Shown: positions 45,317 through 57,475, numbered from the stretch's first letter. The stretch: DNA of 64,000 nt from Spiroplasma melliferum (GCA_005222125.1 CP029202.1:992001-1056000), one strand, 5' to 3'. The notes: generated by a model from the sequence alone, not told the origin. Program-made: numbers and translations.

Positions 45317-45339
45317 AAAAAAAATAACATTTAAATAAA

Positions 45340-45416
45340 TGGCGCGCCCAGAAGGATTCGAACCCTCAACCTTTTGATCCGTAGTCAAACGATCTATCCA
45401 ATTGATCTATGGGCGC
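45340..45416 (-). tRNA. tRNA-Arg (ACG)
   Basis: 77 nt with CCA. Acceptor GCGCCCA; anticodon loop CTACGGA. A34 would be edited to inosine to read CGN. Confidence 0.95.
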
Positions 45417-45457
45417 ATAAGAAATAAAGCAATATTTAAATGTTGAGCAGATTTAAA

Positions 45458-45533
45458 TGGAGGCACTAGTCGGATTCGAACCGACGATCGGGGAGTTGCA
45501 GTCCCATGCCTTAGCCACCTTGGCTATAGTGCC
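45458..45533 (-). tRNA. tRNA-Cys (GCA)
   Basis: 76 nt with CCA. Acceptor GGCACTA; anticodon loop CTGCAAC in GGGA/TCCC. First gene of the cluster in transcription order. Confidence 0.95.
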
Positions 45534-45623
45534 ATAAAATCTAAACCCCTACTATATTATCATATTCATAATTCATTTCAAGATAAATAAATAAAAAACT
45601 TAAATTCATTTTATTATTTTTAT

Positions 45624-47243
45624 TTACTCAACAGCAATTAAAAATGGGTATAATGTTTGATCACCATCAATAAATTCATATTCAACATCAAAACTTTCAT
45701 CGAGATATTTTCGAATTGCATTAATATCTCGTGTTTCTGCTTCTTCACCAGTAAAAATTGTAACAATTTCTGTTGATTTTGTAATTGCTCGGTCAAACAA
45801 GTATTTCATTGTTCGTGATAAGGTTGGAAATGAACAAATAATTTTTTTATTCATAATCCCCATATACTCCCCTTTGTTAATTTTAACACCATCAATTGAA
45901 GTTGTTTTTGCTGAAACAGTAATTGATAAACTTGTCACATTTTTAAGACTTGCTTTTAATGTTGAATAAATCTTTTTCGGTGCTTCTCCTGGTTCAAATG
46001 ATAAAGCTGCTACCATTCCTTCTTGAATTGATGTTGTTGGCACAATATATACATTTGACTTACGTTCAACTTTGGCTGCTTGTTGTGCTGCTAAAATTGC
46101 ATTACTATTGTTTGGCAAAATAAACACATCAACCGCATCAACTGCTTCAATTGCATTTAAATAATCATCAGTTGATGGATTCATTGATGCTCCACCATTA
46201 ACAGTAAATTGAATATTTAAATCAGTTTTGAAAAAATTGGCAATTCCATTTGATGGTGTAACGGCAATAATAGCCGCAGGATTTTTTAATTGCCGGTCAA
46301 CTTTAATTGTCTTAACATGTTTGGCTGCTTGTAAATTCATATTTTCAATTTTAATATTCTTAAACTCACCATGTTGTTGTAAAAAAGTTAAAATATAACC
46401 CGGAAGTAAAGTATGAACATGAACTTTTAAAATATCATTATCAACAACTGCAACAATTGATTTTCCACCTTGATCTTCTAATGTTTGGCGAATTTGCATT
46501 ATATTAATTTTATTAATATGCTTATTATCTAACATTACAATTGCCTCAGTACAATAACCAAATTCTTCATTTTGCAAATCCATAACAACATTATCACCAG
46601 TATTTTCAACTTGTTTTTTTCGTTGTGGCACAATTTTTCCTGTTTTTCAATATTCTGTAATGCCTTCAAATATTTTTACTAACCCAAAACCACCTGAATC
46701 AACAACACCAACTTCTTTCAAAACTGGTAGTAACTCCGGAGTATGATTCAATGACTCAGTTGCAAAATCAACAATTTTTTGGAATAACTCTGGAACAGGG
46801 ATTTCTTTTTCTAATGTTGAAACATGTTCCGCAGTTTCACGGATTACAGTTAAAATTGTTCCTTCAACCGGTTTCATCACCGCTTTATAAGCAACTTCAT
46901 TAGCTTGTGAAATTCCTGCTTTAACTGAATCAAAATTTAATTCATCAAATTCTTTTAAACCATTGGCAAAACCACGAAAGATCTGCGATAAAATAACACC
47001 TGAATTGCCACGTGCCCCCATAATTAAGCCACGCGCAAAAACATCAGCAACCTTACTAATTGATTCCGAATTGAGTTCATTAATTTCCTTAACAGCATTA
47101 GTCATCGTTAAATTCATATTTGTTCCTGTATCTCCATCAGGAACTGGAAAAACATTTAATTTATCAATTTCTGGATAAAAATTATATAAATTATTATAAC
47201 CGCTGATCAGTGAATCTTTAAAAGATTTTGCATTAAATTCCAT
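45624..47243 (-). CDS. fakA: Fatty acid kinase catalytic subunit FakA (DAK2 / YloV)
   Basis: 539 aa. N-terminal DhaL-like kinase: FPVPDGDTGTNMNLT (metal and ADP site), GARGNSGVILSQ, EGTILTVIRE, GVVDSGGFGL; a middle linker joined across TGA; then the C-terminal YloV domain (LPNNSNAILAAQQAA, VVPTTSIQEGMVAAL). It phosphorylates FakB-bound exogenous fatty acids, the main lipid source for organisms that do not make them. Start at 47243 after AAGGTGATAGAA. Follows an Asp23 gene. Confidence 0.92.
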
Positions 47244-47355
47244 TTCTATCACCTTTACATTTTTCATCAATTAATTTCCCTTTTTTAGTTCTCCTAAGTG
47301 ATATAATTGTAAATCTTGCATCATTCAAATATCTCATTTTAATAAAATTTCCTAC

Positions 47356-47694
47356 CTAAATTAATAAGTCTTGAATATTTACATTCACATAAATCATAAT
47401 ATCATTTGAATAAATATCCAGTTTTTCTAATTCATATTTAATCCTAATTTGTATTTCTTGGGCAATATCTTTAATATTTACTCCTTCTAGCAAAATAATA
47501 AAGATTTCTATATAAAAATTACGACCATCTTGTCTCAATTTAATTGACTGTGAGTAATCTTTAAGTAGCATTATCACATTGTCTTCATTATTTTCAGTAT
47601 CATCAACCTTTGCGAATCCAGCGACCCCAGGGACTGTAATTACTGCTGCATGAACTAAATCTGCAATTTTAGCTACATTAATTTTCTCAATCAT
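47356..47694 (-). CDS. Asp23/Gls24 family protein (YloU-like)
   Basis: 112 aa. VAKIADLVHAAVITVPGVAGFAKV and IQIRIKYELEKL are the Asp23 hallmarks. This family lies next to fakA in Firmicutes (yloU-yloV); its role is envelope-related but not fixed. ATG 47694 follows a GTGGTGA site. Confidence 0.9.
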   Translation of the reverse strand: MIEKINVAKIADLVHAAVITVPGVAGFAKVDDTENNEDNVIMLLKDYSQSIKLRQDGRNFYIEIFIILLEGVNIKDIAQEIQIRIKYELEKLDIYSNDIMIYVNVNIQDLLI

Positions 47695-47812
47695 AAAAAT
47701 CACCACTAAACTAAATTAACATTATTAATTATAACGAGAAAATACAATAAAGCAATAAATTTATTATATTTTCTTAATTAAATTGTTAACTCTTTGTTGT
47801 CTTTCCCCCTTA

Positions 47813-48154
47813 TTATTTAAAAAAATCATCAATGTTCGTTAGCATATGACTAGGACTAACAAGTTTTTCTAATGTTTTCTCTTCCGCTAATATTAATTCT
47901 TGATACTTTAAAACAAAGTCTTTTGTATTAATTTCTTTTTTTTCTGAAACATTTTTAATTTTAATACATTCATTAATATCCTCTCAAGAAAATCCATGTT
48001 GTACTCTTAAAGAAGCTATTGCATGAGCAATACTATGGTTTAACGATTCTTGATTACGTTTGCCACCAATTGTATTATCAAATGATAAAGTTTGAGTAAA
48101 AGAATAATGATTATTCCCTTGTTCACTTGTTTTTCGTACTGTCATTTCAATCAT
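47813..48154 (-). CDS. Hypothetical protein (113 aa)
   Basis: AGGAGG ribosome site. One TGA-Trp. Seen: ESLNHSIAHAIASLRVQHGFSW, a His-rich helix, and a helical C-terminus. No family recognised. Followed on the minus strand by a T-rich tract. Confidence 0.65.
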
Positions 48155-48391
48155 AACATTTTCCTCCTAGATGTAATTCTACTATAAATTAAGGATAATT
48201 ACTACCTTTTAAAGTTTAATCATTAAGCAAATTATTTACTGAATACTAGGCAAATTAAATAAGCATTAATTATATAATAACTGCGATGTTATAAATATAT
48301 TATTTTTCAATAAAATAAGTTACTATATAATTAGTGTATGACTATTTTAATTAGTAAATAACATTACTTTTCAATAAAAAGGTGTAAACAT

Positions 48392-49015
48392 ATGAATAAA
48401 ATAGAATTTTTAATTAATTTAGATAAGGTGAACAGTGATTTTAAAAAATTATTAAAAGATTTTGATAAGTTAGAAAATAAATATCTTAAAATAATAAAAA
48501 AAGATAAAAATCTAAAAGAAACAATAAATTTAGAAGAATTATCAGATATTAAAAATGTTTCAAATGAATTATATACAGAAGTAATTTTCCCCCATTTTCA
48601 ACATAAAAATGAAGAAATCATTCCAAATGGCCGAGAAATTATTGAAACAGTTACGGGTACTTACCAAAATTTAAAAACTAAAGTTAATAATTTTGTCTTA
48701 AACACAGACAAAGCAATAACTGATGCTCAAAAAAATACCCAATGATATTTACCTAAGTCAAAGATAAATCCAATTGCAAAACCACCACGCGTAAAATTAT
48801 CTGATCAAGAATTATTAAATTTAGAATCACAGCCAGGACCAAGTGGGGTTCAAGCACAAGCCAATAAAAAAAGCCCACCATCTGTTCCTTCCAAACCACA
48901 TTTAACAGAGTTACAAAAAAAGAACATTATTGCAATTAACAAACAAGTAAAAAATATGACCCAACAAGAAAATCAACAGGAACAAACAACACAAGTTGAA
49001 GAAAATTCAAGGTAA
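48392..49015 (+). CDS. Hypothetical cytoplasmic protein (207 aa)
   Basis: No signal peptide or helix. N-terminal ~115 residues are coiled-coil-like (Lys/Glu/Leu/Asn); then a TGA-Trp and a Pro/Gln/Lys-rich, disordered tail (SKINPIAKPPRVKL..., QQENQQEQTTQVEE). RBS AAAGGTG. Could be a cytoskeletal or secreted-by-unknown-route protein; no evidence for either. Confidence 0.65.
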
Positions 49016-49173
49016 GGTGAAGATGAATAACACTTTTAATAATGGTTTTATCCATTTTTTAACTTAAATTTAGCAAAAAAACTGATGGTTTTCATAAAAA
49101 TTAGATTTATACTTGCTTTTAATTTAAAAATTAGTTATTATTTTATAGTATGCAGATATAAAGGAGTGAAATT

Positions 49174-49371
49174 ATGGCAAGAAAATGTGAAATTACTGGT
49201 AAAAGTGCTTTATCAGGAAACAAACGTTCACACGCGTTAAATGCAACCCGTCGTAAATGAAATGTTAATTTACAAAAAGTAAGAATTGTTGTTGACGGTG
49301 AAGTTAAAACATTACGTGTTGCAACAAGAACTTTAAAAACATTAAAGCGTAAAGGACAAATTGCGCAATAA
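49174..49371 (+). CDS. rpmB: Ribosomal protein L28
   Basis: 65 aa. [29 protein letters not shown] (TGA-Trp) then the basic strand region [37 protein letters not shown] site. Has only one of the Cys of zinc-type L28, so zinc-free form. Confidence 0.97.
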
Positions 49372-49403
49372 ATAAAGTTTAAAGAAACATTGATAAAATA
49401 ATA

Positions 49404-49443
49404 AAAAAGGAAGCATAAATTTTAAAATTTATGCTTCCTTTTT
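49404..49443 (+). terminator. rpmB terminator
   Basis: Perfect 20-bp palindrome arm AAAAAGGAAGCATAAATTTT and its complement, followed by TTTTT. Confidence 0.92.
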
Positions 49444-49477
49444 CTCTAAAATACGATAAAATTAAAAAGGTACAAAT

Positions 49478-49562
49478 GCCCATGTGGCGGAATTGGCAGA
49501 CGCAGTAGACTCAAAATCTACCGAAGAAATTCGTATCGGTTCGAGCCCGATCATGGGTACCA
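49478..49562 (+). tRNA. tRNA-Leu (CAA)
   Basis: 85 nt, class II, CCA encoded. Acceptor GCCCATG/CATGGGT; anticodon loop CTCAAAA in stem GTAGA/TCTAC; variable arm CGAAGAAATTCG. Reads UUG. Stand-alone gene. Confidence 0.95.
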
Positions 49563-49580
49563 AATTTTAAAGCAAAAAAT

Positions 49581-49602
49581 AATCGGTTTAAAAAACCGAT
49601 TT
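49581..49602. terminator. Bidirectional terminator, tRNA-Leu / thiN
   Basis: AATCGGTTT-AAAA-AAACCGATT with flanking A/T runs, between convergent units; touches the thiN stop. Confidence 0.85.
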
Positions 49603-50211
49603 TTATTTACTATAAATTGCGACAACTTGACCTGCTAAAACATCAATATTTCCTACTGACGCAAGAAATTCATTGCTAACTGCATTAGGCGATAATTCTA
49701 CTAATTTTAATTGTTTAGCATTATATTTTAAATTACTAATCGTCACAGTTGCTGATTGTAAACTAAATAATGAAAAATAACGATAACCTGACTTTTGATA
49801 AACTTCATTCATTCCTGGTTTTAGTAAATAAGCATAAGTATTATCATTCATAAAAATGATATTGTAACGACAAATAAAATTAAAACAACTCAACTCCATA
49901 TCAAATCGATTGCCTTGGGCAATAAAAATAATTTCTTGTGGGTTTAATTTTAAAGCTTCTTGTAATGCTAATTCACCATCAATATGATCTTTAATTTGGG
50001 AAACTATTAGTAACTCTTTTGCTTTATTAGCAATCAGTTTTGCTTCTGTTGTTGTCAAACTATCTTGGTCACAGCAAAAAAGATCAAAAGTAGCAAAAGT
50101 TTTAATTAAATCTAAGGCACCCCGTTCAACACCAATTTTATAATAATCTTGATACTGCTGTAAATCTAAGTTTGTTTCTGAACAAACAATTAAAACTTTA
50201 TTTGTTTTCAT
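49603..50211 (-). CDS. thiN: Thiamine pyrophosphokinase
   Basis: 202 aa. GVERGALDLI near residue 27 and CDQDSLT (DFDS-like) near 47 for substrate, a KDHIDGELAL (D-T-E like) motif near 75, QGNRFDMEL (GxRxDH-like) near 99, and a C-terminal beta domain ending GNIDVLAGQVVAIYSK. Makes thiamine diphosphate from imported thiamine. Overlaps rpe by 14 nt. The motifs are looser than in Bacillus ThiN. Confidence 0.82.
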   Translation of the reverse strand: MKTNKVLIVCSETNLDLQQYQDYYKIGVERGALDLIKTFATFDLFCCDQDSLTTTEAKLIANKAKELLIVSQIKDHIDGELALQEALKLNPQEIIFIAQGNRFDMELSCFNFICRYNIIFMNDNTYAYLLKPGMNEVYQKSGYRYFSLFSLQSATVTISNLKYNAKQLKLVELSPNAVSNEFLASVGNIDVLAGQVVAIYSK

Positions 50212-50878
50212 TTGCTAATAATCCTTTCAACCGGGTTGCTAAATCTGCATGACCAAATAAATAACTACCCGCTACTAATACATCAACCCCATATTGTTTA
50301 CAAAGAGTTGCAGTCTCAGCATTAATTCCTCCGTCAACTTCAATTAATGTTTTGCCATTATTTTGATCAAGATAGTCTCGTAAGGCTTTAATCTTTGTTG
50401 CTGCAGCTGAAATAAAAGTTTGACCGCCAAAACCAGGTTCTACTGTCATTACTAAGACTAAATCAAGATGTTTTAAATAAGGGAAAATAACTTTAACTGG
50501 GGTTGCTGGTTTAATTGCTAACCCAATTTTTATGTTTAATTTTATTCGTAAATTTAAAAATTCAGTTAATTGTGGTGGGGTTAATGCTTCATAATGCAAA
50601 GTAATTGCTGATGCACCCGCTTTAATAAAAGGCAGCAAATAATTTTCAACACTACTATTTTTAATTTTAACCATTAAGTGACAATCAAGATACAAATCAC
50701 TATAACTAGTAATATCAGCTAAAATCTTTGGACCAAAAGTTAAATTTGGTACAAAATCACCATCCATTACATCAAAATGAATTCATTGTGCGCCAGCTTC
50801 CTTAATTGCTGCTAATTCTTCTTGTAAGATTAAATAATTTGCACTTAAAACACTTGGTGCAACAAGATATTTTTTCAT
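50198..50878 (-). CDS. rpe: Ribulose-phosphate 3-epimerase
   Basis: 226 aa. APSVLSANYL, IHFDVMDGDFVPNLTFGP, DCHLMV, HYEA, MTVEPGFGGQ, EVDGGIN, VAGSYLFG: complete set. Interconverts ribulose- and xylulose-5-phosphate. One TGA codon near the start (AQWIHFD). Part of the rlmN to thiN operon. Confidence 0.96.
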
Positions 50879-50890
50879 CATTACCTCTTT

Positions 50891-51760
50891 CTATTGCTCT
50901 TGCATAATGCGAACATAATCATTATAAAAAAATTGTGGAATAATATTTGCTTGAACTAATGCTTTTATTTTGCAATGCGGTTCGTGTAAATGTAAACAAG
51001 TTCGAAACTTACATTCATTAGCATATTGATTAAAAAAATGATAAGAGCGTGCTAATTCTCCTTTTTCATAATCTCTTAAATCAAATGTTGAAAAACCTGG
51101 CGTATCAGCAACCATTCCATTTAATAACTCATATAATGCGCTAGTTGTGGTTGTATGTTTTCCTCGCCCTAATGCTTTAGAAATTTCTTGCGTCTTAATT
51201 ATTTCCGCTTGTAATAATGTATTTAAAGTTGACGACTTACCACTACCAGTTTGCCCAGTTAACACTGAGATTTTATTTTGAAAAAGTTGTTCAAATTGTT
51301 GTCATATTTTTTTTTCATCTTTTTTATTACTAATAAAATAAACTTCATAACCTAACTTTGGATACCAGTTAAAATATTTTTGATAAAGTTCATCTGTTTT
51401 CAATAAGTCTTTTTTAGTAAAAACAATAACTGGTTTTAAGTTTTTATATTCAATAAATGCTAAATATTTATTTAATAAATATGAATTAAAAGTCGGTTCT
51501 GCCATTGCTGTAATAATAACAACTTGATCAACATTAGCAATTCGTGGACGGTATAATTCATTTTTACGAGGTTCAATTTGATAAATAATTCCTTGCTTGT
51601 CATTTTGAATTTCAAATTGAACATAATCACCAACAACTGGCTTAATTTCTTGATGGCGAAATAATCCTTTTGCTTTGCAAGCATAAATTTGATGATCAGT
51701 ATCATTTTTAACATAACAAAACTCGCTAACAATGCGAATAATCATTCCTGTTTGGTGCAT
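50891..51760 (-). CDS. rsgA: Ribosome small-subunit GTPase RsgA
   Basis: 289 aa. N-terminal OB fold, then circularly permuted GTPase: VFTKKDLL (G4), TGQTGSGKSST (G1), DTPGFS (G3), and a C-terminal zinc site NECKFRTCLHLHEPHCK. Helps mature the 30S subunit. TGA read as Trp at KKIWQQ. Ends 12 nt before rpe. Confidence 0.96.
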
Positions 51761-51766
51761 ATTATT

Positions 51767-52780
51767 CTATCCTGGTAAAAACAAGCAAAGACAAACTAAG
51801 GCACTAATAAAACTAACTAGTAAGAAACTAAATCACCAAGCAACCTTAATTCTTAAAAATCATGGATAAGAATAATACCGATCATAAAGTTTGCGCTGTT
51901 TGCCTTTTACTTCAAACAAATTTGATAACTTTAAAGGTTTTTCAGATTGATGCTCTGGTGCTTCAATTGCTTGTAAACTATTATTAAAATCTGCTACTGT
52001 CTGAAACCGCTCACTTGGATCTTTTGCGATTGCCTTTAAAATAATATTTTCTAAACTTTGTGGTATCAACGGATTTACTAACCGTGGTCGTAATGGTAAT
52101 TCTTTAACATGTTTAACCGCAACAAATGTTGGGTTTTTCCCAACAAAAGGAGCCATACCAACTGCTAACTCATACAACATAATGCCTAAAGCATAAATAT
52201 CACTACGTTTTGTTGCTGGTTTTGATTGAACAATTTCTGGTGCCATGTATTTTGATGTTCCAATGATTTTACCACATTCTAAATCTTCACTATTTTCTAA
52301 AATTGCAACACCAAAATCAGCAACCTTAATTTTACCATCATATGAAATTAAAATATTTTCTGGTTTAATATCACGATGAATAATATCATTATGATGAGCT
52401 TCGGTAATAGCTAAATTAATTTCATCAAAAAAATATAATAATTCTTTAACAGTACAAGGACCTAATGTTAGTAAGCGGTCTTTTAAAGTATAACCTTTAA
52501 CTAATTCCAAAACTAGACAATGACGATCATACGCTTGAAATGAGCCATAAACTTTAACCACATTATTATGGGAAAACTGCGCAATTGAATTATATTCTTT
52601 ATTAAAACGTTCCACTGCTTCTTTATTTTTTGATAATGTCAATGTCATAATTTTAATTGCAACATGTCGTTTTAATAACATATCATATCCTTCAAAAACT
52701 TCAGCCATACCACCATCGGCAATTTTGGCTAAAATCTGATAACGATTATGTAACATAGTTCCAATTGTGATTTGTTCCAT
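51767..52780 (-). CDS. prkC: Ser/Thr protein kinase, PrkC/PknB-like without PASTA domains
   Basis: 337 aa. Full Hanks kinase: GGMAEVFEG near residue 23, VAIKIM Lys, HRDIKPENIL catalytic loop, ADFGVA, GTSKYMAPE, DIYALG. A C-terminal juxtamembrane basic stretch and one membrane helix (about 315-335) end the protein a few residues later, so no external sensor domain is present, as expected for a wall-less cell with no peptidoglycan to sense. ATG 52780 after AAGGGTGCAGAAG. Neighbour of its phosphatase. Confidence 0.95.
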
Positions 52781-52873
52781 CTTCTGCACCCTTTTACCTT
52801 ATTATTTTAACTTGTAAACATCATAACACAAAAAAACTAAGAAGAAAAAACAACAAATAAAAATAACAGCGCT

Positions 52874-53635
52874 TTAATCTGTTATTTCAAAAACAATTCC
52901 GGTTAAATTATCAGTTGATAGGTTTTCTAATGCCCGATCAATTAAAATTTTAACTTTATCGTTTAATTTATTTGCCGATTTTAATGTTTCAATTAAATCA
53001 ATTTCATCAATATAATCATGAATTCCATCGGTGGTTAATAAATACTGGCCTTTAATATCCTCAATAACATAAGTATCAATTTTTAAATTCTTTGTTGGTC
53101 CCAAAGCACTTGTTAATACTTTTCAAAAAGTATGCATATTATATTGTTTTTTATATTGACCTTGAAATTCTAATTCTTGTTTTTCTCGATACTCTGTTGA
53201 ATTTTCCATATTTTGGTCAGTAGTAATTTGATAAATTTTATCATGATGTAATTTATATAACCGTGAATCACCAATATTAATAACATATACTTTTCCGTTA
53301 GCAATTAATGCAGCAACAACTGTTGTTCCCATATCACTTGTATCAGGATAAATTTGAGCATAAGTAACCATTTCTTGTTGAATTGTTAAAATTGTTTGAC
53401 GAAACCATTTATTAATTTCTTCATCGGACAAATGGTTAAAATTTGTCCGTTTAAAATGTTCCACCAAACTATCAACAGCCATTTTACTGGCAACTTCGCC
53501 ATGTTGATGACCACCCATCCCATCACAAACAATGGCAATATAATTGTTAAAACTATTATTGGCAAAATCAAAGTAATCTTGATTACTACTACGATAAGCA
53601 CCAATATCAGTTTTGTATCCAAACCGTATTTGCAT
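52874..53635 (-). CDS. stp: PP2C-type Ser/Thr phosphatase
   Basis: 253 aa, joined across TGA (MHTFWKVLT). RSSNQDYF, VCDGMGGHQHGE, DMGTTVVAAL, NIGDSRLY, LTTDGIHDYI and STDNLTGIVFE supply all PP2C metal and phosphate motifs. Reverses PrkC phosphorylation. Tight gap to rlmN upstream (2 nt). Confidence 0.95.
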
Positions 53636-53637
53636 AA

Positions 53638-54675
53638 TTATTTTCTAATAATCCCTTCATTTTTAGCTCGTAATTGACCGCAAGCAGCATCAATATCGTG
53701 ACCAAATTCACGACGAACAATACAATTAATTTTTTGTTGTTGTAAAGTTTCAAAGAATTGATTAATTTTAGTACTACGTTGATACCCATTTTCTGCAACT
53801 GTGTTATAAGGAATTAAATTAACATACGCATTTAATCCTCGAATTAATTTTGCTAATTCTAATGCTGTTTCACGACTATCATTAACATTCTCAATTAAAA
53901 TATACTCAAAAGTAACACGTCGATTAGTTAACTCAATATAATAACGAACTGCATCCATTAATTTTTCTACTGGGTAAGCTTTATTAATTGGCATTAATTG
54001 ATTCCGAATCGTATTGTTTGGAGCATGTAATGAAATCGCTAAATTAACTTGCGTCTTTAACTCTGCAAATTGTTTAATTTTTGGAACTAACCCACAAGTA
54101 GAAATTGTAATATGGCGCGCACCAATTTGATAACCTTTTGGGTCATTAATAATGTTGACAAACTTAAGCGTATTATCAAAATTATCAAATGGTTCACCAA
54201 TTCCCATTACTACAATATGACTCACACGTTCATTTGTTGTTGCTAGATAACGATTAACCATCATAACTTGTTGAACAATTTCTGCCGTTGATAAATTCCG
54301 TGTTTTTTTTAATAATCCTGAGGCACAAAAAGTACATGCCATATTACAACCAACTTGTGTTGTAACACAAACAGAATTACCATAACTTTGGGGCATTAAA
54401 ACTGTTTCAATTTTATAGCCATCGGCTAATTGAAACAAAAACTTTACTGTTCCATCTTTCGACTGTTGTTGAACAACAATTTTTAATGGCTCAATCGTAT
54501 AATATTCTTGTAATTTATTACGATCAGTTTTAGAAATATTTGTCATTTCATCAAAAGAATATATGTTTTTGACATATATTCAATCAAAAATTTGCTCTGC
54601 TAAATATTTCTTAAAACCATGCGCAACTAAATCTAACTGTAATTCTTCTTTTGGATATCCAAAAATTGATGTCAT
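53638..54675 (-). CDS. rlmN: 23S rRNA (adenine2503-C2) methyltransferase
   Basis: 345 aa. Radical-SAM CNMACTFC near residue 118, [24 protein letters not shown], and the C-terminal [15 protein letters not shown] with the second essential Cys. The N-terminal part is joined across TGA (FDWIYVKN). Methylates A2503 of 23S rRNA. First gene of the operon rlmN-stp-prkC-rsgA-rpe-thiN. Confidence 0.96.
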
Positions 54676-54740
54676 TATTTTCCACTCCATTTTTATATAT
54701 TATAATTTTATCACAAAATAGCATTTGTTAAAATAGACAA

Positions 54741-54772
54741 AAAAAACATTAATTAAAAAATTAATGTTTTTT
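54741..54772 (-). terminator. Terminator downstream of the PTS gene
   Basis: AAAAAACATTAATT-AAAA-AATTAATGTTTTTT, just after the stop at 54788 on the minus strand. Confidence 0.88.
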
Positions 54773-54787
54773 CATATTTATTTAATT

Positions 54788-56869
54788 TTAACCTTGTTTT
54801 GAATTTAATTTTGGTGCTTCTTTATTATTACGCATTTCAGCTAATAATTCACGCATATATGGTTTAATTACTTCTTGTTCTCCACCATAAATAATTTGGA
54901 CTGATTGACCACGAATAAGCATTCCGGTGCTGCCACCTAATGCTTGAATTTCATCTTGATTGACAAGTTTACTATCAACAACTGTAATTCGTAAACGTGA
55001 CGCACATGAGTCAACTGCCGTAATATTATCAGCCCCACCTAAAAATTCAATAATTTTACGGGCTTTTTCCCGTTTTGCCGCATCACCTTTTGCTGGTCCT
55101 GATGAAGTTGTTTCATTAGTACCTTTTTTTGCTTTAAAATCAGCTTTAGTATATAGTTTTGTGCCGCCATCACGACCGGGAATTTGAACTTTTCCATATT
55201 TAATTGCGAAGTAGAAAGCTGCAAAATAAATTCCAATATATGGAATTCCAACTGCAAGAATTCAATAGAAGTTTGTTCCTTTTCCACCAACAAATGGAAT
55301 AATACCAAAGACAATAAAGTCAATAAATCCACCCGATACGGTCATTGATGTATGTACATGTAATAATCCCATTAACATAAATGAAATTGCACACAATGGC
55401 ATATGAACACCATAAAATAACCATGGTGCTACAAATAAGAAAGTAAATTCAATTGGTTCAGTAATTCCTGTTAAGAAACAAGTAAAGGCTGCTGAAAAAT
55501 AAATTCCCATTACTGGTTTTCGATTTTCTTTTGGAACACTAAAGTACATTCCTGCTGCTGCTGCTGGTAATCCAAACATCATAAATGGAAACTTCCCAGT
55601 TTGGAATCGTCCTAAATTTAACCCCATATGTTGAACCATTGTGAAGGTAATTTTTGGATCAGCAATAACTTTATACATAATTGTTTGATCACCAACTGCT
55701 GCTATTGTTGAAGCATTTAGTTCTGATACTCAGCTAGTAATTGCTGCCTGTGCTGCTCCAACTGTAATTGTATTTAAATCAATATTAGCATCAATATAAT
55801 TTAGCTCTTGTAAATCCTTAAGAAAAGCCATATAACTTAAAGGATCTTTTGAAACATTAGCGATTAAATCTGCCATACTTCCTCCCGCTTGTGTTCATCA
55901 TAATGGTGAATAAAAGACATGATGCAAGCCAAATGGCACTAATGATCGTTCAAAAATCTCAAAAATTAAAGAATCTAACCCTATTGGTAATTTTCCTGAG
56001 TTATTTCCGAATCATGCTAACCCAGTACCAATTAATGGTCAAATAATCATAAAAATAAAAGCTAATGGAATTACTGCCATAAACATAATAATTGGAACTA
56101 ATTTTGTTCCACTAAAAAAACTTAACGCTGAAGGTAATTGTGTTTTATGAAAACGATTATAAGCGAAAGCTGCAATTGCTCCAACAAAAATCCCTCCAAA
56201 AACACCAGTATTTAATGAATTAATTCCTAAATTAGAAGTCAATAATTTATTTTGAACTGCTCATGTTTGGCCAGTATAAAATAACAAATTAAATTGATCA
56301 GTTACTCGTACTGAACTAACAATTGTGACAGTAACATTCCCTTTAACTAATTCTTTATAAATATCACTGGTTCTCATTCATGCTAATAATTCATCACCCG
56401 TTAGTAAAGTTGGGTTGGCTGATGTGACACCATCAACAGTTAATCCCATAATTGGTGAAGCACCCCCTTCAATATTAACAACATATTGAATATGAGCATA
56501 TGCCTCATTTAATAATGACAACTGAATTGCATTAAAAACTAAAAACCCAACTACGGAAGTTAATGCTGCTACTCCAGCATCTTCCGTATAGGCCATTGCA
56601 ACAGAAATACAAAATAATACTGGTAAATTACCAAAAGCAATATCTCCCATTTTATTTAAAAAATTTCCAAAGTATCAAGCTGCTGAAGCAGGATCAACTT
56701 TTGATGAAATAGTTGCACCAACTCCTAAAAAGATTCCAGCAATTGGTAACAACGCAATTGGTAATAGAAATGCTTTACTTAATTTACTTAAAGTCCCCAT
56801 TGTCCTTTGATTTGATTGTTTCCATCAAGCCTTTGACATAAAAGGTTTAAGCTTGGCTTTCTCATTCAT
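54788..56869 (-). CDS. ptsG: PTS sugar transporter EIICB, glucose type
   Basis: 693 aa. A long membrane IIC domain (residues ~30-560) of the glucose superfamily: [48 protein letters not shown]. Then a linker and the IIB domain with phospho-Cys in [12 protein letters not shown] (about 637). No IIA domain, so it depends on a separate Crr protein, as in S. citri. Length exceeds E. coli PtsG (477) because of inserts in IIC. TGA-Trp codons throughout. The divergent RpiR gene may control it. Confidence 0.88.
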
Positions 56870-56990
56870 TTTTAATTTCTCCTTTTAAATTAATAGTTAC
56901 TAATATAATTATAGAATTTAACTAACTAAAAGTTAAGTTAATTACTACAAAGTAAAAAGTTTTTTTCATTTTTTTAAAATAATGACAATT

Positions 56991-57239
56991 TTATAAAACC
57001 AATAGAAAAAGAGCGGAAAGACTAATAACATAACAAAAAAAAGCACTATATAACGCAATATTACGTTTAATATAATTCCATAAATCTAAATTTTTATTAT
57101 TTTTAGCATAATAATCTCCGCTATTAACTAATCGTTTCTTTTGGAAAATTCAAATAATTAACAATATTGTCCCCACAATAATTCCAAAAATTAAAATTGA
57201 TAAATAGGTAATATGTTGTGGCGATAAACTTAACATCAT
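56991..57239 (-). CDS. Small membrane protein (82 aa)
   Basis: Two helices (about 14-30 and 66-82) with a basic, Asn-rich loop. One TGA-Trp. The ribosome site is weak (AAAGAG, 14 nt). Lies between the PTS gene and its likely regulator. Function unknown. Confidence 0.55.
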
Positions 57240-57475
57240 TGTATTTTTTACTCTTTCTATTAAAATAACTTGCTTATATTTGGATTTTTATATAAATTTT
57301 CATTATTTTATAATTATATTATAGAATAATTTTATTTAAAAATATGCAAATTATGCATATTTTAATAAATTAACAAATTATTTTCTACTTTATTATTCGC
57401 ATAATATGTTGTAAAATAGAATTAGTTGATATTATGAAAATAATTTTCATGGTGAAGTTGATGAAAGGAGTTTCT
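57240..57475. promoter_or_regulatory. Divergent region upstream of rpiR-type regulator
   Basis: Very AT-rich with an ATGCATATTT-type partial palindrome (AAATATGCA-AATT-TGCATATTT, about 57341-57362), a candidate operator for the regulator encoded just downstream, and a GAAAGGAG ribosome site. Confidence 0.45.
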
